Assembly (NCBI GenBank): GCA_024305745.1
Contig: JAHRBS010000015.1
Span: forward strand, 434,001 to 498,000
DNA: 64,000 nt
Direction: 5' to 3'
Source: Polyporus tsugae
Taxonomy: Eukaryota > Basidiomycota > Agaricomycetes > Polyporales > Polyporaceae
Notes under the pieces: generated by a model
What the model was told of the DNA's origin: nothing
Seen by the model: the letters and a program-made list of their open reading frames with translations, nothing else
Databases searched by the model: none
Position numbers and translations under genes: made by a program
In this document: positions 53,770 through 64,000 of the stretch, piece by piece
Position numbering within the stretch: position 1 is the first letter of the stretch
Layout: each line of letters opens with the position of its first letter

Positions 53770-56274
53770 ATGGCATTTGCCAACCATCAGCCTCCCGTTC
53801 ATTACCGAGAACGAAGCAATGTTGACCCCTGTGGTGGCCTTAACAATGTCAACAACGGTTGTCAAATGGTTTTCCCTCGAATGGAACCCGGTGGCAAACT
53901 CTGCTTCCTCTGCATGAAGCTCCAAGAACCGACGATCAATAGCGTGGATACGAACGAGATCCGGGTACGTCCACCCCCCATAGTATTCTCAGCGTCCTAA
54001 CCGTCTTCCCCAGTCCACCTACACACAGTGTAGCGAATGTGGTATCTGTGGTACGATGGTGACCGATCCGTGCGGAACCTGCCGTCGAGCCGGTGAGTTG
54101 TGCCGCGGAGTTTATGGTAAGACGGGACTGGCCTACTAACTCAGCCATAGAGAGCTACGAGACTGGCGCGTCGGACCACGAGCGGGAGCAATCTGCCCAA
54201 CGTCGCCGTGCTAACCTCGATCTTAAACTCCATAGGGATAGACCTGACAGGCCTGGGGCCGTTGGGACTGCGGTTTCACTGGACGAGCTGCAGACGATTC
54301 GGGCTACCCAGGGGTTCAGTAACGCGTCCCAGAGAACTCAGGTGAACCACTGCACTGTCTACTATGAGTGCCGCTGCAGCGATTCCCCGAAGCACATCGA
54401 TCAAATGCTCGGGACTGGGGTAATATTCTTCCCTGAAGTGAATACTATGCTTGGTACGTCGCATTCCACTAATTGTCTGTAAGGTTCTTTCTCACCTTAC
54501 GCTCGTTTTAGCGCTCCGGTCTCGCATCCTTAAGGAAGTGAATGGGCGGTGGATAGAGTTCTATTCCGCGCCATTGCTCGAGTGCGTATTTCCTGACTGA
54601 ACTGGACGAACACATTAAGACCTCAAGCCTCTAGGGAGGAGACGAGTCTACGGGCACCGAACAACTACGTGTTCCCCGCTGACAACCTCGTTATGACGGT
54701 TTCGCAATGGTACCAAGTCTACAGCCGTCCAGAATATCGCGACACGTACATTATACTCCCAAAGCAAACTCAGCGCAAGGGGAAGTCAAACTCAAAAACG
54801 TACGCGTTTAGCGTGGAACTTTACATCAACGTCGGTCAAGTTCGTCGCACAAGTCTTGTAGTTCTCTTTTCAGTGACGTCTGACCAGCTTGCAGTATACA
54901 GCGCGCACTGAAGACCCTGAGCTTGTTGGCACCGGAAGGGTTGGCACTAAGCGCAAGACGTCCGCAACTCGCGTTGCAGACATGCACACGCCCAGTCAAA
55001 GCCCCAAGCGTTTCCGAGGTCAGCTCCCTTCGTTACATGCGTATCTTATCGCAGTTACAATTTTCGCGCAGAGACTGCACCCCCCCAGTCATCGCGTCAG
55101 ACACTTCGATCGCTATTCGTTGGAGACGGCGATCTTCTTACCCAGACGCCCTCAACTATTTCCGTCGTGGAGATTCAATTCAGGAAGACCACTTGCCTGA
55201 TATCTGATGGTTCCGGCAGCCCGACACTCATGGAAGAGTCTCCGTTAATATCAGGCTTTCTGGAAACAAGACCATTGGACCTCAGCGCTGGCGAGCGTGG
55301 TACTACGAAGGATGTTTTCGGTGTGCGTATTTATAGAGTTGCTCATTCAACGTTCTGTAACCAGATCATTGAGCAGCTCCGAATCGCAAACAAGCCTTAC
55401 GTTGCTAAGAAGCTGGTCAACATTGGCGGCGGTAGATCGGAAGACATTCCCCTCCCGAAAGCCGTCAGCATACTCACCGCTGACCTTATTCGGCTCAAGC
55501 GCATGGCGTACTTCGCTGATCAGTTCAAAGCCCTTGCTTGTGATCAAGGAGTAGACATCGCGGGTAAGATGTCTCTCTCACACCACACCTGTCTTTAACG
55601 TTTTCGTTCAGAGTTCGACGTTTCCGAAGCATTCCTCATCAAGTTGTACAGGCCCAGCTCCGCTCCTCCGACTGAGCATGCCAGTGAGGGAGATGATGAT
55701 GACAAGGACCACGCTCATACTGAACCTACCGAGGAGATGTTGGGGGTCTATTTGGTTGAGCCAACGCGGCTTACAACGACGGTCGTCAAATTTAGTGGGA
55801 CCCTAGGCTCGACGACCCGCAGTGACTTGCGGTCGTTGACAGTGACTGCGTATGCTCATTACGTAGCAGAACAGACGGCGTGCCGTTATATCTTCACTGA
55901 TATCCAAGGTGTGTTCATTGCGTCCGTACCCATTCTGTGGCTGAAATCACGCTTTGGGCCTGCAGGTTCAAACAATGCCAACACGGGTGGGAGATTGTCA
56001 CTGACTTTATTTGATCCCATGACGCACACCGTGGAGCGGTACGTCACCTATAAAAGTCTTGCGCTTCACAACTGATTTCGAGACCAGGACGTCTGGAATC
56101 GGGGATCACGGACCAAAGGGCCTTCAAGATTTCGTTTCTTCGCACACCTGCAACCATATCTGTTTTTCGCTTCAACTCGCATCATCCGAAGTTCTGCAAA
56201 ACACGTTGGATGACCTTCTCCAAGCTGGGAACGCTGATGGGTCTGGTGAGGCTCCAGAGACAACGTCGGGGTGA
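53770..56274 (+). CDS. Alpha-type (eEF2K/MHCK-like) protein kinase with Cys-rich N-terminus
   Basis: At least nine exons join in frame from ATG 53770 to TGA 56272-56274. The N-terminus has zinc-finger-like Cys pairs (CFLCMKL, then CSECGICGTMVTDPCGTC across the first intron at 53965). A middle region (NHCTVYYECRCSDSP, YVFPADNLVMTVSQWYQVYS) leads to a basic linker (KRKTSATR...SPKRFRG). The alpha-kinase domain follows: KPYVAKKLVNIGGG (ATP-binding Lys), YVAEQTACRYIFTDIQG (catalytic Asp), LTLFDPMTHT, SGIGDHGPKGLQDF and HTCNHICFSL (His and Cys zinc ligands). The intron after DIQ (about 55911-55967) restores the family spacing. Such kinases with N-terminal Cys motifs are multiplied in Agaricomycetes and phosphorylate Ser/Thr in helices; the substrate here is unknown. 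All key residues are present. Confidence 0.85.
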
Positions 56275-58231
56275 CAAGACGTGAGTTGCCCTCGAGTTAG
56301 TCACCTGCTTACGTCGCTGACGGTCTTCCATCCTGTCTTCCTTTGTCATGTATCCGGTACGCCTGTATCTACCAAGCCTAAGTGACTGTCATACGAGAAT
56401 CGTCCTAATTCCCGTGCGCATGCTCTTTCCACCTCCCATGGCTCCTCCTTCCTTTGCCTGCAGTTTTCCGGTGCATAATGTACGTGACCGTGACTATTGA
56501 TCATGCATTGCGATATCATTGGCATAATATATACATGTTTTCAAGCACGTATGGCTCAATTCCATGGGGCTCGCCCAGGATCGTGGTCATGATTTGAGCT
56601 CAAATGTACTCGGAAGAGATTACTAGTGCGGGATTGTTGTATGCAGACTACCAATAAATAGGGAACAAGGACAGGCAATGGTCGACGACTGCCTGGGCCT
56701 GTTACTAGGTGGGAGAAGGCAAAGCCTTCAGAGCTCGCGGCGTCTGGCTCGAGGGCCAAGTTTCGTACAACACTTTGACTGACCGCAACCAACAAGTCCT
56801 GCGGCATAAATTGCCCTCCGCGAGTCTAGTAGAGGATTGAGAAGTGAGATCAAGTGGAGGAGGCCTTTCAGGATCGCGACTAGGTATGAGGTAGATGGTG
56901 CGAGAGAGAATTGAGGATACGGAAGGTAAGCTGATATATAATGGCGTTGTCCTTCTGGTCGTCTTTTTCGAGAACGTCGAGGGAAGCCAAAGGGAGACGA
57001 CTTACTCGTCGCCTCCACAGACACACCAGACGTGAGGTTGGGTGCATACCCGGTCACCGCGGTGGGTGCCGAGCGGAGTAACATTGCTCGAGCGCGACGA
57101 GTTCCACCGCCGAGATTGACGAACTGGTCCCGTGGAAGCAAGTGATACGCCACCTAGATGGGCGACAGGTGGAATTGTGTCGGAGGGACATGGAGAAGGT
57201 CTTCAAAGAGGCCGAAAGCGCGAGAGTTGTCATAGCAGGGACGCCTTCTTGGGTGTGGACGGCATGGGGCCACCGTATGCTCGGGAGTGACCCACTTCCA
57301 TCGATTTGCGCTTCACAAGCCGCATGCCCCACAAGGCTCCACATCTTCATGCCCTCTCTGTTGTCATCCCATCTATCCTTCTTGCTACCCATCTCGTCGT
57401 CCTAGCACCGTGGTACGACACCATCTAAGCAGTCAGATCAGTCAATGCAAGGGCGAGAAGCAATGGAGGCAAAAGCGAGCCCGCGTAGGATGCCTTCGCA
57501 GACGTACCCTGACTTTTGAAGGCTCCAGCTGTGGCGTAGCGAGCGCGGCCAGATACGAGAGTGTTGGGTGAGTTGGAATGCCTGAGGAGTGGTGTGGACA
57601 TTGAGATATTCGCAGGCGACTTGGCAGCTGGGCTGACATTGAGCGTGGACGAATATTAGAGCGAGACAGATAGCTACTCGGTGAAGCTGGGTGACACAGG
57701 GACCCGAAGGAGACTCAGCACCGATACCATAAGTAATGGTTGTGGATTAGGTCGCCTGGCGCTTAGTTTCCCAGATTTGGTTCCATCAGCTGGCAGCATG
57801 CGCATTCGTGCTACTAGATGAACTCGGAGTCCATTGATGGAATCTCATACTAAATGCATACAAATTTCACAGCGAAATTCAGAGACACAGACGTAAGTGG
57901 TAGCGCGTATACAACCTTGAGCAGTTCTGAGGAAGGGGGCGATAGACTTTCCGTGGAGGAAGCGATACGACGGCGGATAGTACAACTAACTATGAGGCTC
58001 GGGATATGCGACAACGACGAGATGGTTGTAGGAGCAGCTAAGAAAGACAGAGGATAGAGAGTGTGGCATAGCGACGACAGACAGACATTTCTACAGGGCG
58101 TGAAGCGAGCGCAAACAGCGAGCCTGACAAGGGTGGGGATATGGAAGGTGTCGACGAACACTAGTAGTATCCACCGGAGTCAGCTACAGCTAAGAGAATA
58201 ATGGGCAAATCACACACCAAATGATGCCTTC
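56275..58231. other. Mostly intergenic; possible minus-strand exons at 56728-57392
   Basis: On the minus strand, VAYHLLPRDQFVNLGGGTRR (about 57150-57100) and KCCTKLGPRARRREL (ending 56728) look coding, but I cannot build a full gene. No family recognised. The rest, including 57400-58231, has only short overlapping frames. Confidence 0.3.
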
Positions 58232-60124
58232 TTAGTCCTCAGGTTGAGGTCGGAGCCGCCGCCTCTTACGGATGACTAAGCTCGTGAGGAAGTGCGCGCA
58301 GTTGACCATGATGTCTTCCTGGGACTGGGTGGCTGGGTGAATCGCCATCTCTTCGATCTCGAGATACATCATGAGCTCCAAATACACTGCATGCCACTGT
58401 CCCATGTAGCGAACCACGTCCCATATCGGAGCGACGTGAGTCTCTTTCACTTGGGCGTAGTCCTCGACAAACTGATTCCACTGTAGAGTGTGTTGCTCCA
58501 TAGCAGGAATATCGATGCTGAACGACCCCGATATTGAAGGCACATTCTGCCTGGAGCTACCCATACCCCGTTCGAGACGAGCAGTCGCCTCCGCAAAGGC
58601 GTTCATTCTGGGAAGAGTGAACTGGGTCGCGGTCGCTAAGTCCTGTGCAAGCGTTGACAAGTCAAAGTTGTCGAGATCTGGCAGCGATGGAACATCACCA
58701 GTTGCAGGGGATACGTCGGCGTCAGAGGACGGTTGGGGAACGAAAGGTGGGCCGGGGAAAGCCGCGGGGATAGTGAGGTTAGGGGAATCGTGATGGACAA
58801 ACTGGGACTGCGGGCCACCGTGTGGGAGCGGATGCCCTGTGGGTAGAGCGTCGGAACCCAACGATGATTCAGGCAGGGAGTGGGACGCTTGAGCTGCCTG
58901 AGCAGCAGCATTGAGGGCGGGGAGACCCAGGGACAAACCGTTGGCGTTGAGTAGAGTCGGTGCCTTTTGGGGCATGCTCTTGCGGCCTGACATTGATTCC
59001 GGAGTGAGGGGCAATGCAAAGGTAAGTATCGGGGGGATGGCCTGCCAGTGTTGTGCGTCAGATAGTCCTGGGTTGGACCTATTGACAGCCTTGCCTTTCT
59101 TGCGGCGGCCGCCGCAAGGAGCTGACGATGTCGATGGGGCTGCGCCTGAGTCGCTGGGCGACATCCGTAGCCCCCATACCTCGGGGACCACGCCGAAGAC
59201 GAAGATGAAAACCTCCTGCCATTCTTCGGAAAAGTGACGTGCTTGGTCGCGATGTCAGTACACATAAGAATAAGAGATATATAGCGACTTACCGGCTTCT
59301 TCACTCAATGCCTTTGCTGCATCTTCAATGGATGCATGGCCCGTGGGGTTTGCATTCCAAGACTGGTACCACTCTTGAAATCTCTTGAGCGTTCTGCACA
59401 GGTGTAAAGAAAATTATTGAACATGGTGGAGGAGAGCGCGATAGAAAGGTGACACACATGTCGAGATTTCTTTTGAGTCTGACCACCATCTCCGCCCGCA
59501 TCGGCCCGTGAAGGGTCGACTGTACTTGGAACACCTTGGATGCAACTCGTACATGATCGTTCGTGTCAGACAGAATAAAGAGGTTTCGTTTGGCGTCATA
59601 GAGCAATCGGATGTAATGGAGACCTAGTCGCACGACGAAACAGCCGGTGTCGAGTATGTCAGGGAGTTCAGTACCGTTAGCCTGAGGCTGGTCGGGATAG
59701 GCGAGTTTGAACATGATCATTGGGATGCGCACCTGCGGAGCCTCCGGAGCCTCAGAGGACTCGGACCCACTGACCGAGAGTGTGCCAGGATTGCCTACCG
59801 TGTCGGCGTCTCAGTGGAATTTGTCTTCCGGAACAGGATAACATTGAACTTACCGGGTATCGTCGCAAACTGCTCATCGGGCGCGCCACCATAGTATGTG
59901 CCACCAGCCGGGGGGTTGTACAGGTCCATCGGAGGCATCGAAGACTGGGGAACACCAGCCAGCAGAGTGGCAGAGCGGCCTAGCGTGTCGACGTCTCAGC
60001 GTGATTCGTCGACGGGCTGTCGGAACAGGATAACATTGAACTTACCGGGTAACATCAGAGGCTGCTCGTCAAGCTGGTCAGCAAAGTACGTGCCATCGGC
60101 CGCCGCGGAGTCGTATGGGTCCAT
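58232..60124 (-). CDS. Unknown paralogous family, member B, six exons
   Basis: Minus-strand exons are 60124-60046, 59979-59854, 59794 to about 59461, about 59400-59295, and about 59240-58232 (stop). The first two are duplicated exon-intron units with similar ends (QPLMLPG and FATIPG) after MDPYDSAAADGTYFADQLDE and MDLYNPPAGGTYYGGAPDEQ. Exon 3 reads MIMFKLAYPDQPQANGTELP, FVVRLGLHYIRLLYDAKRNL and LHGPMRAEMVVRLKRNLD. Then TLKRFQEWYQSWNANPTGHA, ARHFSEEWQEVFIFVFGVVP, a long Pro/Ser linker and a helical end (HAVYLELMMYLEIEEMAIHP). Relation to member A is seen in layout, in I/VPE(I/V)WG and in the upstream block. No known domain. Confidence 0.65.
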
Positions 60125-60160
60125 CGGGAACGTCGAAGGTGGAGGAACGCTGGCTGCCGT
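59790..60160. repeat. Tandem duplication of an exon-intron unit
   Basis: Two adjacent units of about 165-185 bp share coding text (GTY(Y/F)...DEQ, then PG at the exon end) and an intron that starts GTAAGTTCAATGTTATCCTG and ends near GAGACG(C/T)CGACACG(G/C)TAG. Both introns are phase 1, so extra units keep frame. Member A has only one such first exon, and its intron carries related text (CGACGAATCATGCTGAGATATCGATATC). Confidence 0.75.
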
Positions 60161-61820
60161 CCACTCCTTTATTTCGCTATGCAGCGTGGATAGCCACGTC
60201 GTTTGCAGCGGTGCGATAGACGTAAAACATCTCGACTTCGAGCAGTGTTTGGGGTCGCTTAGGCCCGTCAGTGGGAGAGGGTCCGAGTTCTTGGTTGCAT
60301 AATGGAAACATTGTGTCCTCGGCAATGTGCAGTGGTTGCCTTCTCCCATATCCGTCCATGTTCTGGCCTATTCCGGCGAGGACAGATGGTCGGGTAATAT
60401 CCAAGCAGAATTTGGCAATCCGTTCTGTTCGACATGTCACGAGTCACGGCCTTGCACATAATTTGAAATGTGACCTGCAGTCATCGGCAACCAGGAGTAT
60501 TATGGTAACCTTGGACAACCAGGAGTCTTCAATTGAGAAGCCCGCATCGTGTAAACCTCGTGAGACGGGCGCGCCGTTTCGCAGTCAATAGGTCGAACTC
60601 AGGAGGTTCAAATAGATCGATCATCAGGGACACCTGCCGCCGAGGAGGATAGCGTAGCAACCGCATGCTCAAAGGGTGCTATACGCTTCGACTGATGTTC
60701 CGATTCAATAGAGATAGGTAGTTCGAGAAGTTCAACCTCCCTGACTCATTACAGGTGGCCTTAAAAGGGTCTATGGATCTCGTAAGTCCCCGTCTATGAC
60801 TCTGGGCCATGCTCCGACGGCACTTATCCATTTGCGGTCAGCACATGTAGGCATGATGTCATTTCTGTCCATCCCACAGGCGTTAAGTACGTGGCTGTGC
60901 ACGAGTTCCCAAATCGAGGAGGGGGCTCATGGCCGACTGGCCCCGTTGAGCCGGCCATGTAGTGCTGTGGACGTCGAGATCATACTAAGGGATGGACAGC
61001 CTGAGCCACGGATCACGAGATATTTCGGCACCCTGTAAAGCGGTCACTACGGTGTTGGATAACTTCCCACTTGCGAGATCACTGCATCCCATTAAAGAAC
61101 AGATGCCACAGCCGCTAGACGTGGAACGGAAGGTGAGGCCCCTTGCAAAGAATCCACATGACGTAAAAGCAACGAAGAGGCTCACCGCACACTTCCCGCC
61201 TGGCCAGGGGCGGAACCAGAACAATCATCAGTTCGTCTGGGAACTCGGCCGCAAGTACGACGTCGTACCAGTGGTCGTGCACATACGACACGCGGACCAC
61301 TAACCCACACGAATGCCAACCGGAGCAGGTTAGCACGCAAACAGTCGAACGAGACGTCATAAGTAACTGACCATGTAGCCAACACCTCTCCTTACGAACA
61401 CACCATAAGTCTTGCTTATATGAGCATGTGCGGTGGCAGCAGGTTGATGACGCGAGGAGTAGGGAAGTTAGAGTCTACTAGAGACGACCAACGTATACAG
61501 TGCGGATGTGGGGACTTGGTTGGTTGGAGTCGCCACGTGGAGCTGCCACGTGGTCTCGCCACGTGGTTTTCCAACCTGCGCACGGCGTCGCGGTGGGCAC
61601 GGACTTTCTCTCGCACAAGGTCTAGAATTTTGCCGTCATCTACCTCGTCGACATCAGCGATGTCCCGGACTTCGACAGCGTATTCTCGTTGGTGGATCGA
61701 CGGAGGCGGGCGATTGATGGTGACGGTGGGCCGGACAGATGTATAAGTTGTACGACTCGTGGACTATCCCTCCTCGTGTACAGCAGCAATTTCCGAGAGT
61801 GTTGCTGTTTGTGAAGCCAC
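60125..61820. other. Upstream region of member B, then intergenic
   Basis: Bases about 60180-60346 carry the block shared with 45230-45420. Beyond this, frames of 60-106 codons on both strands lack family signatures. Near 61525-61570 CCACGTGG repeats three times (GTCGCCACGTGGAGCTGCCACGTGG...GCCACGTGG), an E-box/G-box-like palindrome. Confidence 0.4.
61525..61567. repeat. Three CCACGTGG palindromes in 40 bp
   Basis: CCACGTGG occurs at about 61532, 61547 and 61559. CACGTG is the core bound by basic helix-loop-helix factors (fungal Cbf1/Pho4 type). Clustering suggests a regulatory site, but no start codon with support lies close by. Confidence 0.45.
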
Positions 61821-62454
61821 CTAGAAATTGATCTGTATGACTCGTAAGCTTTTCGAGTCGGCACAGTGAAGCTCAGTCGGCTTTTTGCTGCAGGACTCTG
61901 GTAGGGAGATAAACTTGAGGGCGCCAGCTGGGTTGAAACTGCATCGACAACTATCGAGCTCGCCTTGAATTGCGGAGAGCGTGCGCATCCGATCTGCCAC
62001 AGAGACAATGTTGTCCTGCCTTCCTCGGGTTAGTAAGTGCGAATAACAGATTCGGTACGGACTGACCTCAGGCAAGTTGCGTGAGGATGAACCTTCTTTG
62101 ACGAACCCCTCCCGGGGGTGAAATGGCCCCTTTTCATGCTCGATTCGGATCAAACTACATCAGGACTTGTCAGGGTCAATTAGCGGCATACTTACATGCT
62201 TCCTTAGCTTCTCTCGGGGGCATGGCAGTCTGTGACTGCAGAGGCCGTGGACAGTCGGTACGACAATCTGCCATCGACAAGGATTTCAGTGGGGCGAAAC
62301 ACAGCAGCTTCGAACCAAAGACCATACCAGCGCTGTAGAGCAGAATGGCCCCTTCGATCCCTTTCTGGGCAATCTTTTCTCGGTCCCGACACTTCCCGAT
62401 GGCGACGCACGTCCTCCATGTGTTGTCGGCCCGGGGCATACGGACTGGGAGCAT
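61821..62454 (-). CDS. Hypothetical protein, partial model
   Basis: Minus-strand frames 62454-62210 (REKIAQKGIEGAILLYSAGM, FGSKLLCFAPLKS) and 62153-61821 (REGFVKEGSSSRNLPE, RQDNIVSVADRMRTLSAIQG) look coding and may be joined by a GTAAGTATG...TAG intron at about 62152-62195. A second intron may lie at about 62030-62075. Start and end are uncertain; no family recognised. Confidence 0.35.
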
Positions 62455-64000
62455 TCACTGCAAACACAAGGGACTTGCTTGGCCATGAGATGTGAAGAAT
62501 GCGGGACCCGGGAAGTGGGAATGGAGTCAGGCAAGAAGACATGGCGTACGATTTCTGGAGGCTTAGGGGCCTGAAGTTCAGCGCACAAAAGAAAGCGGCT
62601 GTGTAAATTCATCGCTGCGACCATAACAGAGGCACGATCGTGGAAGATGTCACTAGTTACCATGAGATCACGTCTGCGTCGGCAGAGGCTAGTGCACATG
62701 CAGCGTCGCTGAAACCCTGGTCAACATCTAGGTTCGTACCAAACCCCTCACACGTCCACGGTGCCGAGTGGATGGTTTTGTGGTATGAGACTAGGTCAAC
62801 ATCAGGCACTTGAGGTGCCATATCCATATCAGGTATTAATGCCGGAGATGGCAGGAGATGCCCGGGGATTACAAACTCAATTAGCTAATGTCAGTTCCCA
62901 CTGTGCGGCCAGCTCACCGCCCTTAAGCTTGTCACCGCCTCTCACCTTCTGGCTTTGAGGCCGTGAGGGCCAAGGCTCCCACCATCCCGCCCGCTATGTT
63001 CGACGACGATGGCTAGCCCAGTGCGATTCCGTCTAGGCTGGTCGTTCGCAAGCGTGCGACCAGCCAGAGGGGCGCCGGGTGGTGCTGGAGTTGGTGCTAG
63101 CAGCTCTGTGGTGCGCTCTTGCCCCGTCCCCGCCGTCGCGTCTTCGCGCCTCCAGCTTCGACCACCACCCTCCCTGCCTAGTCTTGCCTCTCGTCTCCTG
63201 TTCGCCGCTTTGCCTCTCCCTATCGCCCGTCTACGTCCATGTTCCCGCTCTGGCTCCCATCCCGCTCGCGGCGCAGCCCCTCGATGCCCGACCGCCTCGT
63301 GTGTGTCCCCGCCCGATGAATAACACCGCAATAGATCAGGGACCCCTCACGTCCTGAGCTAGGTATGCAACGTCCCCTTATTGTGCATGGTGGGTAGTAA
63401 CAATCCGCAATTCTCAGGGCTCTTCGTCGCACCGAGCTCGACATTTCCTTCCTCTTGCTTGGCCTGACTCGTTGCGTTGTTGTTGCGTTTCCCGTGCGTG
63501 AGTACTTACATCGTCCCGTCATGTTCCATTCGGCAAACCCATGGCCCAATGTATTCACTCTGTCTCGCATCGCTTGCCACGATTTTCCTTCATCATCTGC
63601 GGTTGCTCCAGCAGATCTGTGCCTGTGGCCGCTTCACTATTGTTGATCTTACTCATGCGGGTTGTGTTAGGATCCTCTTTGTCCCCCAAATGTTTATCAT
63701 CACGACGGGCAAACGGCCTTTTCCCCCCAGAGGAGATGGGCAAGAAATGGCGAGGAAACATATAATATCCTTTGTTTTGTTGGCGCTTCGGCCTGAAACA
63801 GTGGATATTATGTGTATCGCACCCATTTCCCGCCCATATCCTCCCCAAGGACGAAGGAGGCTTGCCCATCGTGCATCCTCTTTCGCTGCCTCTGTCAGCA
63901 TCTGTAAGAAGCTCTGTCATGTCTTTGCACCAGTGAGTCTCCGACTTCAACTACGCTCTCATGTGCTGACGAGTTGCTCCAGGCAGGCATTCGTTGCGTT
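62455..64000. other. No confident gene to the end of the window
   Basis: Plus-strand frames 63009-63357 and minus-strand 63555-63950 are open for 90-130 codons. The plus frame is hydrophobic and Pro-rich, the minus frame is polar; neither has a recognisable domain. A gene running off the right edge is possible. Confidence 0.3.

Overview
The window looks like nuclear DNA of a basidiomycete fungus, most likely an Agaricomycete. Genes are broken by many 48-65 bp GT-AG introns. They encode families expanded in these fungi: an eEF2K-type alpha-kinase, an F-box protein, a GIY-YIG (T5orf172-type) protein, a GH2 beta-mannosidase and an integrase-core transposase-like gene. No RNA gene, CRISPR array or bacterial operon is seen. 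Gene models were built by hand from reading frames and splice motifs, so exon limits are predictions.

Bases 1-20,000 hold three tandem copies of an unrecognised gene family: the 3' end of copy 1 (1-59), copy 2 (13911-15114) and copy 3 (18718-19874). An unrelated four-domainless gene on the minus strand (17091-18156) lies between copies 2 and 3. A 12,743-bp Ty1/copia block (926-13668) sits in the upstream region of copy 2. It consists of exactly two 6369-bp elements plus one 5-bp target duplication. LTR polymorphisms, an outer direct duplication (GATTG) and an inner duplication now in inverted orientation (AAATC/GATTT) show that one element inserted head-to-head into its twin and that the interior then inverted. 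The result is two 6003-bp inverted arms around a 366-bp spacer. Both polyproteins carry nonsense codons.

Bases 20,000-43,000 are rich in dispersed repeats. A block present at about 25.1-28.4 kb and 40.6-42.3 kb, with a short fragment at 21.9 kb, carries a tiny membrane-anchored acidic protein. The 25-kb copy contains a 1618-bp terminal-inverted-repeat element whose empty site is preserved in the 40-kb copy. Just upstream of the 40-kb copy is a gene (39030-40762) whose predicted N-terminus copies the histone H3 tail and which continues into a cysteine-rich PHD-like domain. Also here are an F-box protein that ends inside the repeat, a GIY-YIG protein, a broken HSF-like fragment, a beta-mannosidase pseudogene (29737-33181), a multi-exon gene (35318-38724) and two palindromic units with compensatory changes (38547-38685).

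Bases 43,800-64,000 hold two diverged paralogues of an unknown family (43823-45189 and 58232-60124, both minus) with conserved upstream blocks, an apparently intact multi-exon DDE integrase-like gene (47330-48729), several hypothetical genes and an apparently intact alpha-kinase gene with a cysteine-rich N-terminus (53770-56274). The strongest candidates for undescribed biology are the H3-tail protein with its associated duplicated block, the 7-bp-target TIR element and the self-nested, inverted copia structure.
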